Shown piece by piece: positions 1 to 9,237 of a stretch of DNA of 64,000 nucleotides. The notes under the pieces are model-generated. The model was not told the DNA's origin, made no database searches, and worked only from the letters and a program-made list of their open reading frames with translations. A program made the translations under genes and the position numbers. The stretch is from SZUA-309 sp050185825 (GTDB lineage: Bacteria; Pseudomonadota; Gammaproteobacteria; Pseudomonadales; Azotimanducaceae), in contig JBFWZA010000016.1 in assembly GCA_050185825.1 (NCBI GenBank), forward strand, positions 72,890 through 136,889, read 5' to 3'. Within the stretch, counting starts at the first letter, position 1; each line of letters begins with the position of its first letter.

Positions 1-1419
1 CGCAACACGGGCACGCGCGTGTGGTTCCTGCCGGAAGCGAGCTACTTCGACTCGCCGAATGTTTCCGTCTCCCGTCTGAAGCATCTCCTCAAAGCCAAGG
101 CCGTACTGTGTCCGGGTTTGAAGATGTCGTTCGCCCTGGAAGGCAAGCCCTCGGAAAACGAGACCTGGCACTACGAGGACGGCCTGAAGAGCTATCTCGT
201 GGAAGCGCTGAACGGCCTCGAGAGCATTCCGGACGAGCCGTTCATGCACAGCGCGCAAGGCAATCAGGAAGCGGTGGAGTGGGCGCTGAAGTGGGTGCCG
301 GACGGTGGCGAGCTGATCACCGAGTCCTACGTGAACCTGATTCCCACGCCTCAGGGCGGCACCCACGTCAACGGTCTGCGCAGCGGCCTGACGGACGCGC
401 TCAAGGAGTTCTGCGAGTTCCGCGACCTGCTGCCGCGAGGAATCAAGCTCACCGGCGACGACCTCTGGCCCCAGTGCGCCTACGTGCTCTCGGCCAAGCT
501 GAAGGATCCGCAGTTCTCCGGCCAGACCAAGGAGAAGCTCTCCAGCCGCAGCTCGGCGGCGTTCATCGGCGGTGTCGCCAAGGATGCCTTCAGCCTGTGG
601 CTGAACGAGCACCCCCAGGAGGGAGAACGGCTCGCCGAGCTCGCCATCAGCAATGCCCAGCGGCGCGTGCAGGCCTCAAAGCAGGTGGCGCGCAAGAAGA
701 TCACCGCAGGACCGGCGCTGCCCGGCAAGCTCGCCGACTGCTCCGGTCAGGATGCGGACCGCTCAGAGCTCTTTCTCGTGGAAGGCGACTCCGCCGGCGG
801 CTCGGCCAAGCAGGCCCGCGATCGGGAGTTCCAGGCCGTGATGCCGCTGCGCGGCAAGATCCTCAACACCTGGGAGGTGGATGTGAGCCAGGTGCTCGGC
901 TCCCAGGAGATCCACGATATCGCCGTTGCCATCGGCGTCGACCCGGGTTCGTCCGATCTCTCGGGTCTGCGCTACGGCAAGGTGTGTATTCTCGCGGATG
1001 CGGATTCGGACGGGCTGCACATCGCGACGCTGCTGTGCGCGCTGTTCGTGCGCCACTTCCGGGCGCTGGTGGAGGCCGGCCACGTCTTCGTCGCCATGCC
1101 GCCCCTGTACCGTATCGACGTGGGCAAGGAGGTCTTCTACGCGCTGGACGAAGACGAGAAGGAAGGTGTACTCGACCGCATCGCCGCCGAGAAGAAGCGC
1201 GGCTCGGTCGTGGTGCAGCGCTTCAAGGGCCTCGGCGAGATGAACCCCATGCAGCTTCGCGAAACCACCATGAATCCGGACACCCGCAAGCTCGTGCAGC
1301 TCACACTCGACTCGCCGAAGAAGACGGACGAGATGCTGGACATGCTGCTGGCGAAGAAGCGGGCTGCCGATCGGAAAACCTGGCTCGAGACGAAGGGTGA
1401 TCAGGCGACTATCGCTTGA
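1..1419 (+). CDS. parE: DNA topoisomerase IV subunit B (ParE), 3' part
   Basis: ATPase subunit of topoisomerase IV, which with ParC decatenates daughter chromosomes. The reading frame is open from base 1, so the 5' part, including the GHKL ATP-binding domain, lies outside the window. What remains is the transducer region and the complete TOPRIM domain: the EGDSAGGSAKQARDRE motif with its metal-binding Glu, PLRGKILNTWEV, and the DADSDGLHIATLL Asp cluster. The spacing in the TOPRIM region and the DADSDGLHI form fit ParE better than GyrB. parC follows 578 bases downstream on the same strand, separated by two large palindromic repeats, so the two may not share one transcript. The start is not visible. 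Assignment is firm. Confidence 0.96.
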   Translation, partial: RNTGTRVWFLPEASYFDSPNVSVSRLKHLLKAKAVLCPGLKMSFALEGKPSENETWHYEDGLKSYLVEALNGLESIPDEPFMHSAQGNQEAVEWALKWVPDGGELITESYVNLIPTPQGGTHVNGLRSGLTDALKEFCEFRDLLPRGIKLTGDDLWPQCAYVLSAKLKDPQFSGQTKEKLSSRSSAAFIGGVAKDAFSLWLNEHPQEGERLAELAISNAQRRVQASKQVARKKITAGPALPGKLADCSGQDADRSELFLVEGDSAGGSAKQARDREFQAVMPLRGKILNTWEVDVSQVLGSQEIHDIAVAIGVDPGSSDLSGLRYGKVCILADADSDGLHIATLLCALFVRHFRALVEAGHVFVAMPPLYRIDVGKEVFYALDEDEKEGVLDRIAAEKKRGSVVVQRFKGLGEMNPMQLRETTMNPDTRKLVQLTLDSPKKTDEMLDMLLAKKRAADRKTWLETKGDQATIA

Positions 1420-1432
1420 AGGGTGTCTTTCG

Positions 1433-1552
1433 GTGGAAGCGTGGCCGGGTAAGACTTTCAGGGAGACGCTGCAAGCCCATCCCTGGGCGCTCGGCTTCGG
1501 CCATCCCTGGCCTCAGACGCTCCCTGAAAGTCTTACCCGGCCACGCTCCCAC
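1433..1552. repeat. Long palindromic repeat, copy A
   Basis: A 33-base left arm (1433-1465) pairs with a 33-base right arm (1520-1552) with one mismatch, enclosing a 54-base core (1466-1519). The core holds two small nested hairpins, CCCATCCCTGGG and GGCCATCCCTGGCC, and begins ACGCT. It starts 13 bases after the parE stop codon. The core is closely similar to those of copies C and D near 54 kb, while the outer stem is largely different in sequence but keeps its pairing. From 1553 to 1810 I see no gene, only GC-rich sequence with short imperfect repeats. Confidence 0.85.
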
Positions 1553-1810
1553 TCAAGATCCTCCGTGCATCGTCGCCTGATCCCTCCGAATCGGTGGCAA
1601 CACGAACCACCACCCGCCGTGGCTGGTTGCTTTCGGGCTGCGAGATCCTCGCTGAAACCGACGACGTTCGGGCCGCGAGTGCCTTCCACACCGGAATCGG
1701 AGGGGTACGCGAGGTCAGTCGTGGGCACGGGTGTGGGTGGTGACTTCCGGAAGCTTGCGATGTCGCTGTCGCACACGGGTGCAGGTGGTGAATCCAGGAT
1801 AGACCTCGAG

Positions 1811-1963
1811 GGAAAGGGCTGCCCGGGGTTTGGGTGTGCCTTGACGGGCCGTCTGCGGCACAGGGATGTGCCGCAGCCGAGCGCCCAGGGATGGCGACCG
1901 GAGCTTAAAGCTCCGGTCGAGCGTGCCCGGAAAGGCATACCCAAACCCCGGGCAGCCCTTTCC
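1811..1963. repeat. Long palindromic repeat, copy B
   Basis: A 30-base arm (1811-1840) pairs with 1934-1963 with a single mismatch. After a 4 by 4 internal loop the stem continues as CGGGC (1845-1849) with GCCCG (1925-1929). The core (1850-1924) is in the opposite orientation to copy A and carries the same two nested hairpins, here CTGCGGCAC-AGGGAT-GTGCCGCAG and GCGCCCAGGGATGGC, plus a perfect additional hairpin, GACCGGAGC-TTAAA-GCTCCGGTC, that the other copies lack. It ends 34 bases before parC. Confidence 0.85.
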
Positions 1964-1997
1964 GTGAAAGCAATCAAGATATTCAGAACACCAGAAC

Positions 1998-4244
1998 ATG
2001 AGTGAAACAACAGACTTCGAAACCCTCCCCCTGAGGGCCTACACCGAACGCGCGTACCTGGACTACTCCATGTACGTCATCAACGACCGCGCCCTCCCCC
2101 ACGTAGCCGACGGTCTCAAGCCCGTGCAGCGGCGCATCGTCTATGCCATGAGCGAGCTGGGGCTGAACAATCAGGCCAAGTACGCCAAGTCGGCGCGCAC
2201 CGTGGGCGACGTGCTCGGCAAGTTCCACCCGCACGGGGACAGCGCCTGTTACGAGGCCATGGTGCTCATGGCCCAGCCCTTCTCCTTCCGTTACCCGCTG
2301 GTGGAGGGCCAGGGCAACTGGGGCGCGCCGGACGATCCCAAGTCGTTCGCCGCCATGCGCTACACGGAGGCAAAGCTCTCGAGATACGCGGAGCTCCTGC
2401 TGTCAGAAACAAAGCAGGGAACGGTGGACTTCGTGCCCAACTTCGACGGCACCATCGACGAGCCGTCGCTGCTGCCGGCGCGGCTGCCCTTCGTGCTGCT
2501 GAACGGCTCCACGGGCATCGCGGTAGGCATGGCCACGGACATTCCGCCGCACAACATGAACGAGGTGATCAGCGCCTGCATTCACCTGCTCGACAAGCCG
2601 AAGGCCACGGTCCGGGACCTGATGACGCACGTCAGGGCGCCCGACTTCCCCTCCGAAGCGCAGATCATCACGCCGGAAGCGGACCTTCGTGAGCTCTACG
2701 AAACGGGCCGCGGCAGCGTTCGCGCCAGGGCCATCTACCACGAGGAGGGCGGCGAGGTGGTGATCACCGCGCTGCCGCACCAGGCATCGCCCGCGAAGGT
2801 GCTGGAGCAGATCGCGCAGCAGATGCACGCCAAGAAGCTGCCCATGCTCACCGACCTCAGAGACGAGTCGGACCACGAGAATCCGACCCGCCTGGTGCTG
2901 GTGCCGCGCTCCAACCGGGTGGACGTGGAACGCCTCATGAGCCACCTGTTCGCGACCACGGACCTGGAGAAGAGCTACCGGGTGAACCTGAACGTCATCG
3001 GTCTGGATCACAAGCCCCAGGTCAAGGACCTGGCGAAGATGCTCAGGGAGTGGCTGGACTACCGGCAGGAAACCGTCCGTCGACGGCTGACGTTCCGCCT
3101 GGAGAAGATCACCGACCGTCTGCACATCCTGGACGGTCTGCTGATCGCCTATCTCAACATCGACGAGGTGATCCGCATCATCCGCGAGGAGGACGATCCG
3201 AAAGCTGCGCTGATGAAGAAGTTCAAGCTCTCGGACATTCAGGCCACGGCCATTCTGGACATCCGCCTGCGGCAGCTGGCGAAGCTGGAGGAGCAGAAGC
3301 TCAGGGGAGAAAAGGACGAGCTCGAAGCGGAGAAGGCGGACATCGAGAAGACGCTCTCCTCCAATGCCCGGCTGAAGACCCTCATCAAGAAGGAGCTCCT
3401 GGCGGATGCCGAAACGTATGGCGATCTGCGACGCTCGCCACTGGTGGAGGCACAGGACGCGAGCGCCTTCAGCGAGGAGGATCTGATCAGCAACGAGCCG
3501 GTGACGGTCGTGCTCTCCGAAAAAGGCTGGGTGCGCGCGGCCAAGGGCCACGAGGTGAACGTTCTGGAGCTCAACTATCGGGGCGGGGACCGCTACGGTC
3601 ATGCCGCGAAAGGGCGGACCAACGAGGTGCTCACCTTTCTGGATTCCAGCGGCAGGAGCTACGCCGTGGCGCCGCACTCCCTGCCGTCGGCCCGAGGCCA
3701 GGGAGAGCCGCTGACGGGCCGCCTGAAGCCGCCGGCCGGCACGCGGTTCGTGGGTGTGGCCATGGGTCCGTCGGGCACCAAGGTGCTGCTGGCGAGCAAC
3801 GCGGGTTACGGTTTCGTCTGCAGCATCGACGACATGGTCACCAAGAACCGCTCGGGAAAAGCGACGCTCAGCGTGCCGAAGGAAGGCAGCGCCCTGCCGC
3901 CGGTGGTGCTGTCAGGCAGCGGTGATGAGCTCCTCGCTGCGGTCACCAACCAGGGCCGGATGCTGGTGTTTCGCCTGGACGAGGTGCCGGAGCTGGCGCG
4001 CGGCAAGGGCAACAAGCTGATCAACATTCCCACCCCGGCCTTCAAGTCGGGTGAAGAGCAGATGATCGCGCTCGCCGTGTTCGACGAGCAGGACGATCTG
4101 CTGGTGCTGGCGGGTCAACGGCACCTGCGCATGAAGCACAAGGACCTGGAACACTACCTGGGTGAGCGCGCGCGGCGAGGCAGAAAGCTGCCCCGGGGAT
4201 TTCAGAAGGTGGATTCTCTGGCCGTGGAGAGGCCTTCCGCCTGA
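1998..4244 (+). CDS. parC: DNA topoisomerase IV subunit A (ParC)
   Basis: Breakage-reunion subunit of topoisomerase IV. At 748 residues it has the usual ParC length. The N-terminal winged-helix/tower region shows YTERAYLDYSMYVINDRALP and the catalytic tyrosine is Tyr122 in AAMRYTEAKLS. The quinolone-resistance region reads HPHGDSACYEAM, with Ser82 and Glu86 in wild-type form, which suggests no classical fluoroquinolone target mutation. The C-terminal part carries the beta-pinwheel blades. The ATG at 1998 gives the standard MSETTDFETLPL beginning; the Shine-Dalgarno is weak. Its 3' end overlaps the convergent smp-like gene by 43 bases. Confidence 0.97.
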   Translation: MSETTDFETLPLRAYTERAYLDYSMYVINDRALPHVADGLKPVQRRIVYAMSELGLNNQAKYAKSARTVGDVLGKFHPHGDSACYEAMVLMAQPFSFRYPLVEGQGNWGAPDDPKSFAAMRYTEAKLSRYAELLLSETKQGTVDFVPNFDGTIDEPSLLPARLPFVLLNGSTGIAVGMATDIPPHNMNEVISACIHLLDKPKATVRDLMTHVRAPDFPSEAQIITPEADLRELYETGRGSVRARAIYHEEGGEVVITALPHQASPAKVLEQIAQQMHAKKLPMLTDLRDESDHENPTRLVLVPRSNRVDVERLMSHLFATTDLEKSYRVNLNVIGLDHKPQVKDLAKMLREWLDYRQETVRRRLTFRLEKITDRLHILDGLLIAYLNIDEVIRIIREEDDPKAALMKKFKLSDIQATAILDIRLRQLAKLEEQKLRGEKDELEAEKADIEKTLSSNARLKTLIKKELLADAETYGDLRRSPLVEAQDASAFSEEDLISNEPVTVVLSEKGWVRAAKGHEVNVLELNYRGGDRYGHAAKGRTNEVLTFLDSSGRSYAVAPHSLPSARGQGEPLTGRLKPPAGTRFVGVAMGPSGTKVLLASNAGYGFVCSIDDMVTKNRSGKATLSVPKEGSALPPVVLSGSGDELLAAVTNQGRMLVFRLDEVPELARGKGNKLINIPTPAFKSGEEQMIALAVFDEQDDLLVLAGQRHLRMKHKDLEHYLGERARRGRKLPRGFQKVDSLAVERPSA

Positions 4245-5374
4245 TCGTCGAGCTTCGCCAGGAGCTCCTCCACCAGCTGGTCGTGCGGCTCGGCCAGGGA
4301 CCTGGCCAGTCGCGCGCCGCCGCCCGTGGTGTCGAGGTCTTCGAGCAGGGGGTGGTTGAGCGGCTCGCTGACGAGGCGCTGGCTGTAGGGCACCGCCGCG
4401 TGGAACGCCTCGCTGACGACGATGCCGTTGTCCCTCGCCAGTGCCGAGAGGACGGCGGCATCCCGCACCGGCTCCAGCTTCGCCTGCAGGGTGTCGTCCG
4501 GTTCCAGGGTCAGCGTGTGCAGCCCCAGCCGATAACGGCCGAAACTCTCGGCGTCCGCCAGCAGCCTGGACAGGATGAAGGCCGCACACAGCACATGGAA
4601 TGGGCGCTCGTCGCTGTCTCCCGGTCCGAATCCCAGCAGCAGGCCGCTGCCCGGCAGGTCCTGCACGGTGCCGGAGTAGAGGCTTGCCACCCGCTGGGCA
4701 ATGGCGCGTGCCAGGGATAGCTCCCGCACGGACTGCTCCCGGGTGAGGCTGAGCTGGTTGAACAGATTGACGAAGATCACGTACCACGTCTCGGGCTCCG
4801 GGGCCTCCTGCACGACAATGGGCGGGGAATCCGGCTGCGGCTTCGCAGCCCGACGCAGCGCCGGTGCGATCGGTCTTTCTGCCAGCCAGGACAGCAGCAG
4901 CACCACGAGAGGCGCCGCGAGCATCCACAGCGCTCCGACAGCCACCATGCCGGCAGACAATCCGGCGCCAAAGGCGTCGGTATCGATCATGATCCGGACC
5001 ACGCCGATGCTCTGGCCGTCGTGCACCACCTGGGCAGGAAAGGCGCGACCCCGGCGCACGTCGCCAGACAGGGCCAGAGGCTCGTTGTCGATGCCGTGGA
5101 TGCTGGCGCCGGAGACTTCCGGCAGGGTGATGATCCGATTGGCCAGCACGCCGAGGTGGATCAGATCCCGGGCCAGCACGGGCTCCACCACCTGACCCGC
5201 CAGCGCGTCGGCCAGCGCGGTGCCGAAGTGCTCGATCCGGGTTTCGTCGTCGGTGGCGGCGGCCAGCAGCAGCAGGAGCCCGAGGCCGGTCAGCAGACCG
5301 GTCAGAAACAGCTGCGCGACGCTGACCTGTTTGACGCGGATTGTGTGGGCAGTAAGCTTCAAAACCGATTCCAT
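4202..5374 (-). CDS. Smp/AhpA-like membrane protein next to serB
   Basis: The protein has an N-terminal transmembrane segment (LFLTGLLTGLGLLLLLAAA), a periplasmic stretch of roughly 100 residues, a second hydrophobic segment (VGALWMLAAPLVVLLLSWL) and a long cytoplasmic C-terminal half. This layout and the position divergent from serB match the Smp/YtjB and AhpA group, whose members sit beside serB in enterobacteria and pseudomonads. The biochemical function of that group is not known to me. I chose the ATG at 5374 (MESVLKLTAHTI, 390 residues) because the frame upstream is open to 5536 but codes for no recognisable sequence. The C-terminus overlaps parC in antisense by 43 bases. Confidence 0.75.
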   Translation of the reverse strand: MESVLKLTAHTIRVKQVSVAQLFLTGLLTGLGLLLLLAAATDDETRIEHFGTALADALAGQVVEPVLARDLIHLGVLANRIITLPEVSGASIHGIDNEPLALSGDVRRGRAFPAQVVHDGQSIGVVRIMIDTDAFGAGLSAGMVAVGALWMLAAPLVVLLLSWLAERPIAPALRRAAKPQPDSPPIVVQEAPEPETWYVIFVNLFNQLSLTREQSVRELSLARAIAQRVASLYSGTVQDLPGSGLLLGFGPGDSDERPFHVLCAAFILSRLLADAESFGRYRLGLHTLTLEPDDTLQAKLEPVRDAAVLSALARDNGIVVSEAFHAAVPYSQRLVSEPLNHPLLEDLDTTGGGARLARSLAEPHDQLVEELLAKLDDQAEGLSTARESTF

Positions 5375-5468
5375 CAGCGACAGCGACGCGCGCTCCCTTA
5401 GCGTGGCTCTTCGAGTCGCAGAAGTTGTGCAGCAGATTCCGGGACCAGTTTGACAACGGGCGTGGCAG

Positions 5469-6704
5469 ATGACCAGCGATAACCAGATCATCCTGTTGAA
5501 CGTCTCCGGCGAGGACAAGCCCGGGTTGATGGCCATGCTGACATCCGTTCTGGCGGCTTACCAAGTGCGCATCCTCGACGTGGGTCAGGCGGTGATTCAC
5601 GAGGAGCTGAATCTCGGGATGCTGCTCGACATCGAGCGTCCGGACGAGGTGGAGGGAGTGCTGGACGACCTGCGCGCGGCCTGCCGGGAGGCTGCGGTCA
5701 CGCTCAGGGCCAACCGTATATCGGCTGCCGACTACGGGGAGTGGGTGGCCAGTCACGGTAAGCCGCGCTACATCCTGACGCTGCTGGCCGCGGGCGTGAG
5801 CGGCCGCCAGATCGCGGCGGTCACGGACATCATTCAGCGCCAGGGTCTGAACATCGACAGCATCCGCCGCCTGTCGGGCCGGATTCCGCTGGACCATCCC
5901 GGTGCCGGTGCCAGAACCTCCATCGAGATGAGCCTGAGAGGGGATCCGCTGGACGCCTCCCGGCTGAAGGCCGACCTGCTCGCGGCCGCAGACGATCTCA
6001 TCTTCGATTTCAGCGTCCAGCGCGACACGGTCTACCGGCGCAATCGTCGTCTGGTGGCTTTCGACATGGACTCGACGCTGATCAACGCCGAGGTGATCGA
6101 CGAGCTGGCCGGTCTGCACGGCGTCAGGGACGAGGTGGCGGCTATCACCGAACGGGCCATGCGCGGTGAGCTCAACTTCCGCGAGAGCTTCACCGCCCGG
6201 GCGGCGCTGCTCAAAGGGCTGCCGGAAACGGCCCTCGCCCGGGTGGCGGATACGGTGGCGCTCAACGAGGGTGCGGACCGGCTGATCCGTTCGCTCAAGC
6301 ACTTCGGGTTCAAGACCGCCATTCTCTCCGGGGGGTTTCAGTATGTGGGCGAGCACCTGAAGCGCTCCCTCGGCATCGACTACGTGTTCGCCAACCGGCT
6401 CGAGGTGGCGAACGGGGTGATGACCGGAGAGATCTCGGGCGACATCGTGGACGCGGCGCGCAAGGCAGCGCTGCTGGAGGAGATCGCCGCCCGGGAAGGC
6501 ATCGCGCTGGAGCAGACCATCGCCATCGGTGACGGGGCCAACGATCTGCCGATGCTGAGCATCGCCGGTCTGGGGGTGGCGTATCACGCCAAGCCGGTGG
6601 TCAAGGAATCGGCGAGTCACGCCATCTCGAACTTCGGTCTAGACAGCGTGCTCTACCTGATGGGTTTCAGCGACCGCGACATCGAGGAAGCGCTGGCCGA
6701 CTGA
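5469..6704 (+). CDS. serB: Phosphoserine phosphatase SerB with N-terminal ACT domains
   Basis: Dephosphorylates phosphoserine in the last step of serine synthesis. Residues 1 to about 180 form two ACT-like regulatory domains (LLNVSGEDKPGLMAML; ILTLLAAGVSGRQIAAV). The HAD phosphatase domain follows, with the catalytic pair Asp199 and Asp201 in FDMDSTLINAEVIDELA, the SGGFQ loop and GDGANDLPML. At 411 residues it is the long form seen in Pseudomonas rather than the 322-residue E. coli enzyme. Start at the ATG after the CGGGCGTGGCAG leader. It is divergent from the smp-like gene and convergent with the fimX-like gene. Likely feedback control by serine through the ACT domains is known for the family and not visible here. 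Confidence 0.96.
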   Translation: MTSDNQIILLNVSGEDKPGLMAMLTSVLAAYQVRILDVGQAVIHEELNLGMLLDIERPDEVEGVLDDLRAACREAAVTLRANRISAADYGEWVASHGKPRYILTLLAAGVSGRQIAAVTDIIQRQGLNIDSIRRLSGRIPLDHPGAGARTSIEMSLRGDPLDASRLKADLLAAADDLIFDFSVQRDTVYRRNRRLVAFDMDSTLINAEVIDELAGLHGVRDEVAAITERAMRGELNFRESFTARAALLKGLPETALARVADTVALNEGADRLIRSLKHFGFKTAILSGGFQYVGEHLKRSLGIDYVFANRLEVANGVMTGEISGDIVDAARKAALLEEIAAREGIALEQTIAIGDGANDLPMLSIAGLGVAYHAKPVVKESASHAISNFGLDSVLYLMGFSDRDIEEALAD

Positions 6705-6705
6705 C

Positions 6706-6720
6706 GCCGCCCAGGGCGGC
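6706..6720. terminator. GC-rich hairpin between convergent serB and fimX-like genes
   Basis: GCCGCC-CAG-GGCGGC forms a six-base-pair hairpin two bases after the serB stop and nine bases before the end of the convergent gene. No clear run of T follows on either strand, so it may act with Rho or as an mRNA end protector. Confidence 0.4.
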
Positions 6721-6728
6721 GGGGCGAA

Positions 6729-9233
6729 TCAGTCGTCGGTGCTGAAGTCGTAGTCCATGTTGGTGCTCGGCTCCTGCAGGTAGTGACCCTGGATGTAATT
6801 CACGCCCGCCTGCCAGAGCGTGGACAGCAGGCTCGCGCTCTCCACCATGGGCACCACGGTGAGCTTACCCGCATGCTGCAGGTCGCGGATCATCTCGGTG
6901 ACCACGCCCTTCAGGTCCGGATCCTTGTCCAGCGCCTCGATCAGGGTGCCGTCCAGCTTCACGAAGTCCACGGGGATGTGGCCGAGCACCTCGAACGGCT
7001 CGGCGGCCAGGCCGAAACGGGACAGCGACGAGCGGCAATGGAGGTTCTTCAGACCCTCCACGAACTCCCGGGTCTGGCGCACGTACATGGCCGCATCCGC
7101 CTCCGTGATCTGGAAGATCACCGCGTCGCTCGGCAGTCGGGCGGCCTTGATGGCGACGCCGAGCCACTGGATGAACTCCGGATCGGCGACGCTGTTGCTG
7201 GTGAGGTTGATGGTCAGCCGCGTGTTGTGGCCGTTGCCGCGGTGCGCGGACAGCATCTTGATCGACTGCAGGATCACCCAGCGGTCGATCTTGCCCGCCA
7301 CACCGGCCTCGATGGCGGTGCGGAGAAACTCGCCGGGCGCCATCTGCTTGCCTTCCCGGTCGTTCATGCGCAGGAAGACCTCGTAGTGCTCGTCCGAGTC
7401 GCCGCGCAGGCTGATGATCGGCTGGAAGAGCAGCGTGAAGCTCTGGTTCTCGATGGCCTCGGTGATGAGGACGAGAATCCGGTTCGCCTCGTCGTCGTAC
7501 TCCTGATCGGCACAGTCGAAGGCGGGCAGCACCACGGTGTTGCCGTCGCTCGAGTTCAGTGCGCTGCGCAGAGTCGCGAAAGCGTTGTCGAGGGTTGCTT
7601 CCAGGGCGGTGGCGACGGAGTCGAATCCCTCGCCGTTGAGGATGGCGCCGCCGAACGTGCAGGTGGGACGGACCGTCTTCTCCCGGACCTCGAACATCAT
7701 GCCTTCGATGGCGGCACGGTAGCCGTCCACCTGCCTGATGGCGTCTTCCCGGGTCCTGTCGCAGACGAGCATGGCCCACTGCGATGGAGAGATCTGCATG
7801 AACGGGCCGGTGACCTCGCCGAGCAGCCTGCGTTCCACCTGCCGGCAGGCGTCGTCCACACCGGCAAGACCGAAGGCCCGCTGCAGGTCCTCGTAGCCGT
7901 CCACCTGCGTCACGAAGACGCTGACGAACTCGCCGGTACGCTCGCTCACGAGCGCTTCGGAAAGCCTCAGGAACTCGGACAGCGGTACGGCGGCGGTGCG
8001 TCTGGCCGCGGTGGCGGCCGGCGTGGAAGCATCCGCCGGCGCGGACCCTTCGGCGCTCCCGGTGGGCCCGGATACCCGAATCGCCCCGTTGGCGTCGATG
8101 TCTACTTCGTCTGCTGCTTCGTCTGCTGCTTCGTCTGCTGCTTCGTCTGCTTCGGCGACTTCGGCGGATTGGTCTGCTTCGGCGGCTTCGAATTCGAGCT
8201 CGAATGCCGCTTCGGCTTCCGCGTAGCGGTCGTCGTCTGCCTCGAGGGTTTCGTCAGGCTCGGCACTGCCGTTGTGCGTGCGAGCGTCAACCTGTCCGGA
8301 TGCCTCGGTGCCCGGGGCTTCGTCCTCGAGCACGGGAATGTCGTCCACCCCGTCATGATCAGCCGCGATGGCCTCCTCCCGGGGGACCGCCGGCGCCATG
8401 GGCTCCGGCGGGTTCCTCACCAGCGACAGCGTGCTTTCGGCGCGCGCCGAGCTGCCTTCCGGCCGTACCGTGACCTGGATACAGTGCTCGCCCTCATATT
8501 CCGCCGCGGCGATCGTCATGTTGCCGCGGACCACGGAGCCGCGCGTGCTGCGGCCGACGAAGTCGAAGTCGAGCTCTTCTTCCCTCTGCCGGAAAGCCTT
8601 GAGCTTCTCCTTGAGCATGGACACGCTCTCGCCGGCGATGAGGTCGATCAACGGCAACCCGAGCAGATCGTCGGCATCTTCGAACCCGAACAGTTCCAGA
8701 TAGTGTTCATTGGCGTAGATGTGCATGCCTTCGTGCACATAGGCGATCGAGGCACGTGAACTCGACAGGAGCAGCTCGCAGCGACGCTCGGCCTCCGCCA
8801 GCGCCTTTCTGGTCTGCTTCAGCTGGATGTTCTGACAGACGTGCTCGAGCTCTCTTTTCACCACGAGCACCAGATGCCGGTACTCCGCGTCGCTCACCAC
8901 GTCGGCAGCGCCGAGCTCCATGCCGTCCGACTGGGACATGGCGGCTTTATCGTTGCTGACGACGATGATGGGCACCCTGGGAGCAAGGCTTGCCAGCCTG
9001 GGCAGGTACTGCTGCAGCTCGGGTATGGCCGAGCTGCAGAGCATCAGGTCCGCGTGGGCAATCTTGTCGACGGCCATGGGCAGGTCGATGATTTCCAGGC
9101 GGGTTGCGATACCGGCGTCCCGGAGCAGCGAATCAAACTGGTGTGCCGCGTTCTCCGAGCGCTCGGCGATGAGCAGCCGCACCGGTCCGGATTGGGTTTG
9201 TTGTGCCGACAGATCCTTTGTTGAGGCAGCCAT
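6729..9233 (-). CDS. FimX-like REC-PAS-GGDEF-EAL protein, catalytically degenerate
   Basis: 834 residues. Residues about 17-140 look like a receiver domain, but the phosphoacceptor position reads DLMLCSSAIPEL with no Asp. A PAS domain follows (about 145-260), then an acidic low-complexity linker, a GGDEF-like domain without a GGDEF motif (about 420-560) and an EAL domain (about 590-825). The EAL signature is EVFLRM, the usual FEITE is FQITE and the DDFGTG motif is SRFG, so phosphodiesterase activity is unlikely. Domain order, the missing catalytic residues, the C-terminal YLQEP...MDYDF and the position after serB match FimX (PA4959), a cyclic-di-GMP receptor that controls type IV pilus assembly. 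The same role is inferred here. The partner gene lies five bases upstream on the same strand. Confidence 0.72.
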   Translation of the reverse strand: MAASTKDLSAQQTQSGPVRLLIAERSENAAHQFDSLLRDAGIATRLEIIDLPMAVDKIAHADLMLCSSAIPELQQYLPRLASLAPRVPIIVVSNDKAAMSQSDGMELGAADVVSDAEYRHLVLVVKRELEHVCQNIQLKQTRKALAEAERRCELLLSSSRASIAYVHEGMHIYANEHYLELFGFEDADDLLGLPLIDLIAGESVSMLKEKLKAFRQREEELDFDFVGRSTRGSVVRGNMTIAAAEYEGEHCIQVTVRPEGSSARAESTLSLVRNPPEPMAPAVPREEAIAADHDGVDDIPVLEDEAPGTEASGQVDARTHNGSAEPDETLEADDDRYAEAEAAFELEFEAAEADQSAEVAEADEAADEAADEAADEVDIDANGAIRVSGPTGSAEGSAPADASTPAATAARRTAAVPLSEFLRLSEALVSERTGEFVSVFVTQVDGYEDLQRAFGLAGVDDACRQVERRLLGEVTGPFMQISPSQWAMLVCDRTREDAIRQVDGYRAAIEGMMFEVREKTVRPTCTFGGAILNGEGFDSVATALEATLDNAFATLRSALNSSDGNTVVLPAFDCADQEYDDEANRILVLITEAIENQSFTLLFQPIISLRGDSDEHYEVFLRMNDREGKQMAPGEFLRTAIEAGVAGKIDRWVILQSIKMLSAHRGNGHNTRLTINLTSNSVADPEFIQWLGVAIKAARLPSDAVIFQITEADAAMYVRQTREFVEGLKNLHCRSSLSRFGLAAEPFEVLGHIPVDFVKLDGTLIEALDKDPDLKGVVTEMIRDLQHAGKLTVVPMVESASLLSTLWQAGVNYIQGHYLQEPSTNMDYDFSTDD
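8105..8152. repeat. Four tandem copies of a 12-base repeat within the fimX-like gene
   Basis: CTTCGTCTGCTG is repeated four times (the last ends in T). On the coding strand it encodes the DEAA repeat in the acidic linker between the PAS and GGDEF-like domains. The period is a multiple of three, so copy-number changes would alter linker length without a frameshift. Confidence 0.85.
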
Positions 9234-9237
9234 CCCG

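Noticed and set aside
1397..2010. Open frames of 165-202 codons on both strands between parE and parC
   Set aside because: They run through the two palindromic repeats and translate them (HPWALGFGHPWP type). Such peptides are artefacts of the repeat family.
3912..6620. Antisense open frame of 902 codons opposite parC, smp and serB
   Set aside because: Same cause: high GC shadow crossing known genes on both strands.
8105..8152. CRISPR-like repeat
   Set aside because: Tandem 12-mers without spacers, in frame inside a gene; no other regularly spaced repeats were seen in the window.
6729..9233. Active cyclic-di-GMP phosphodiesterase
   Set aside because: Key EAL residues and the DDFGTG motif are altered, so a receptor role is more likely.
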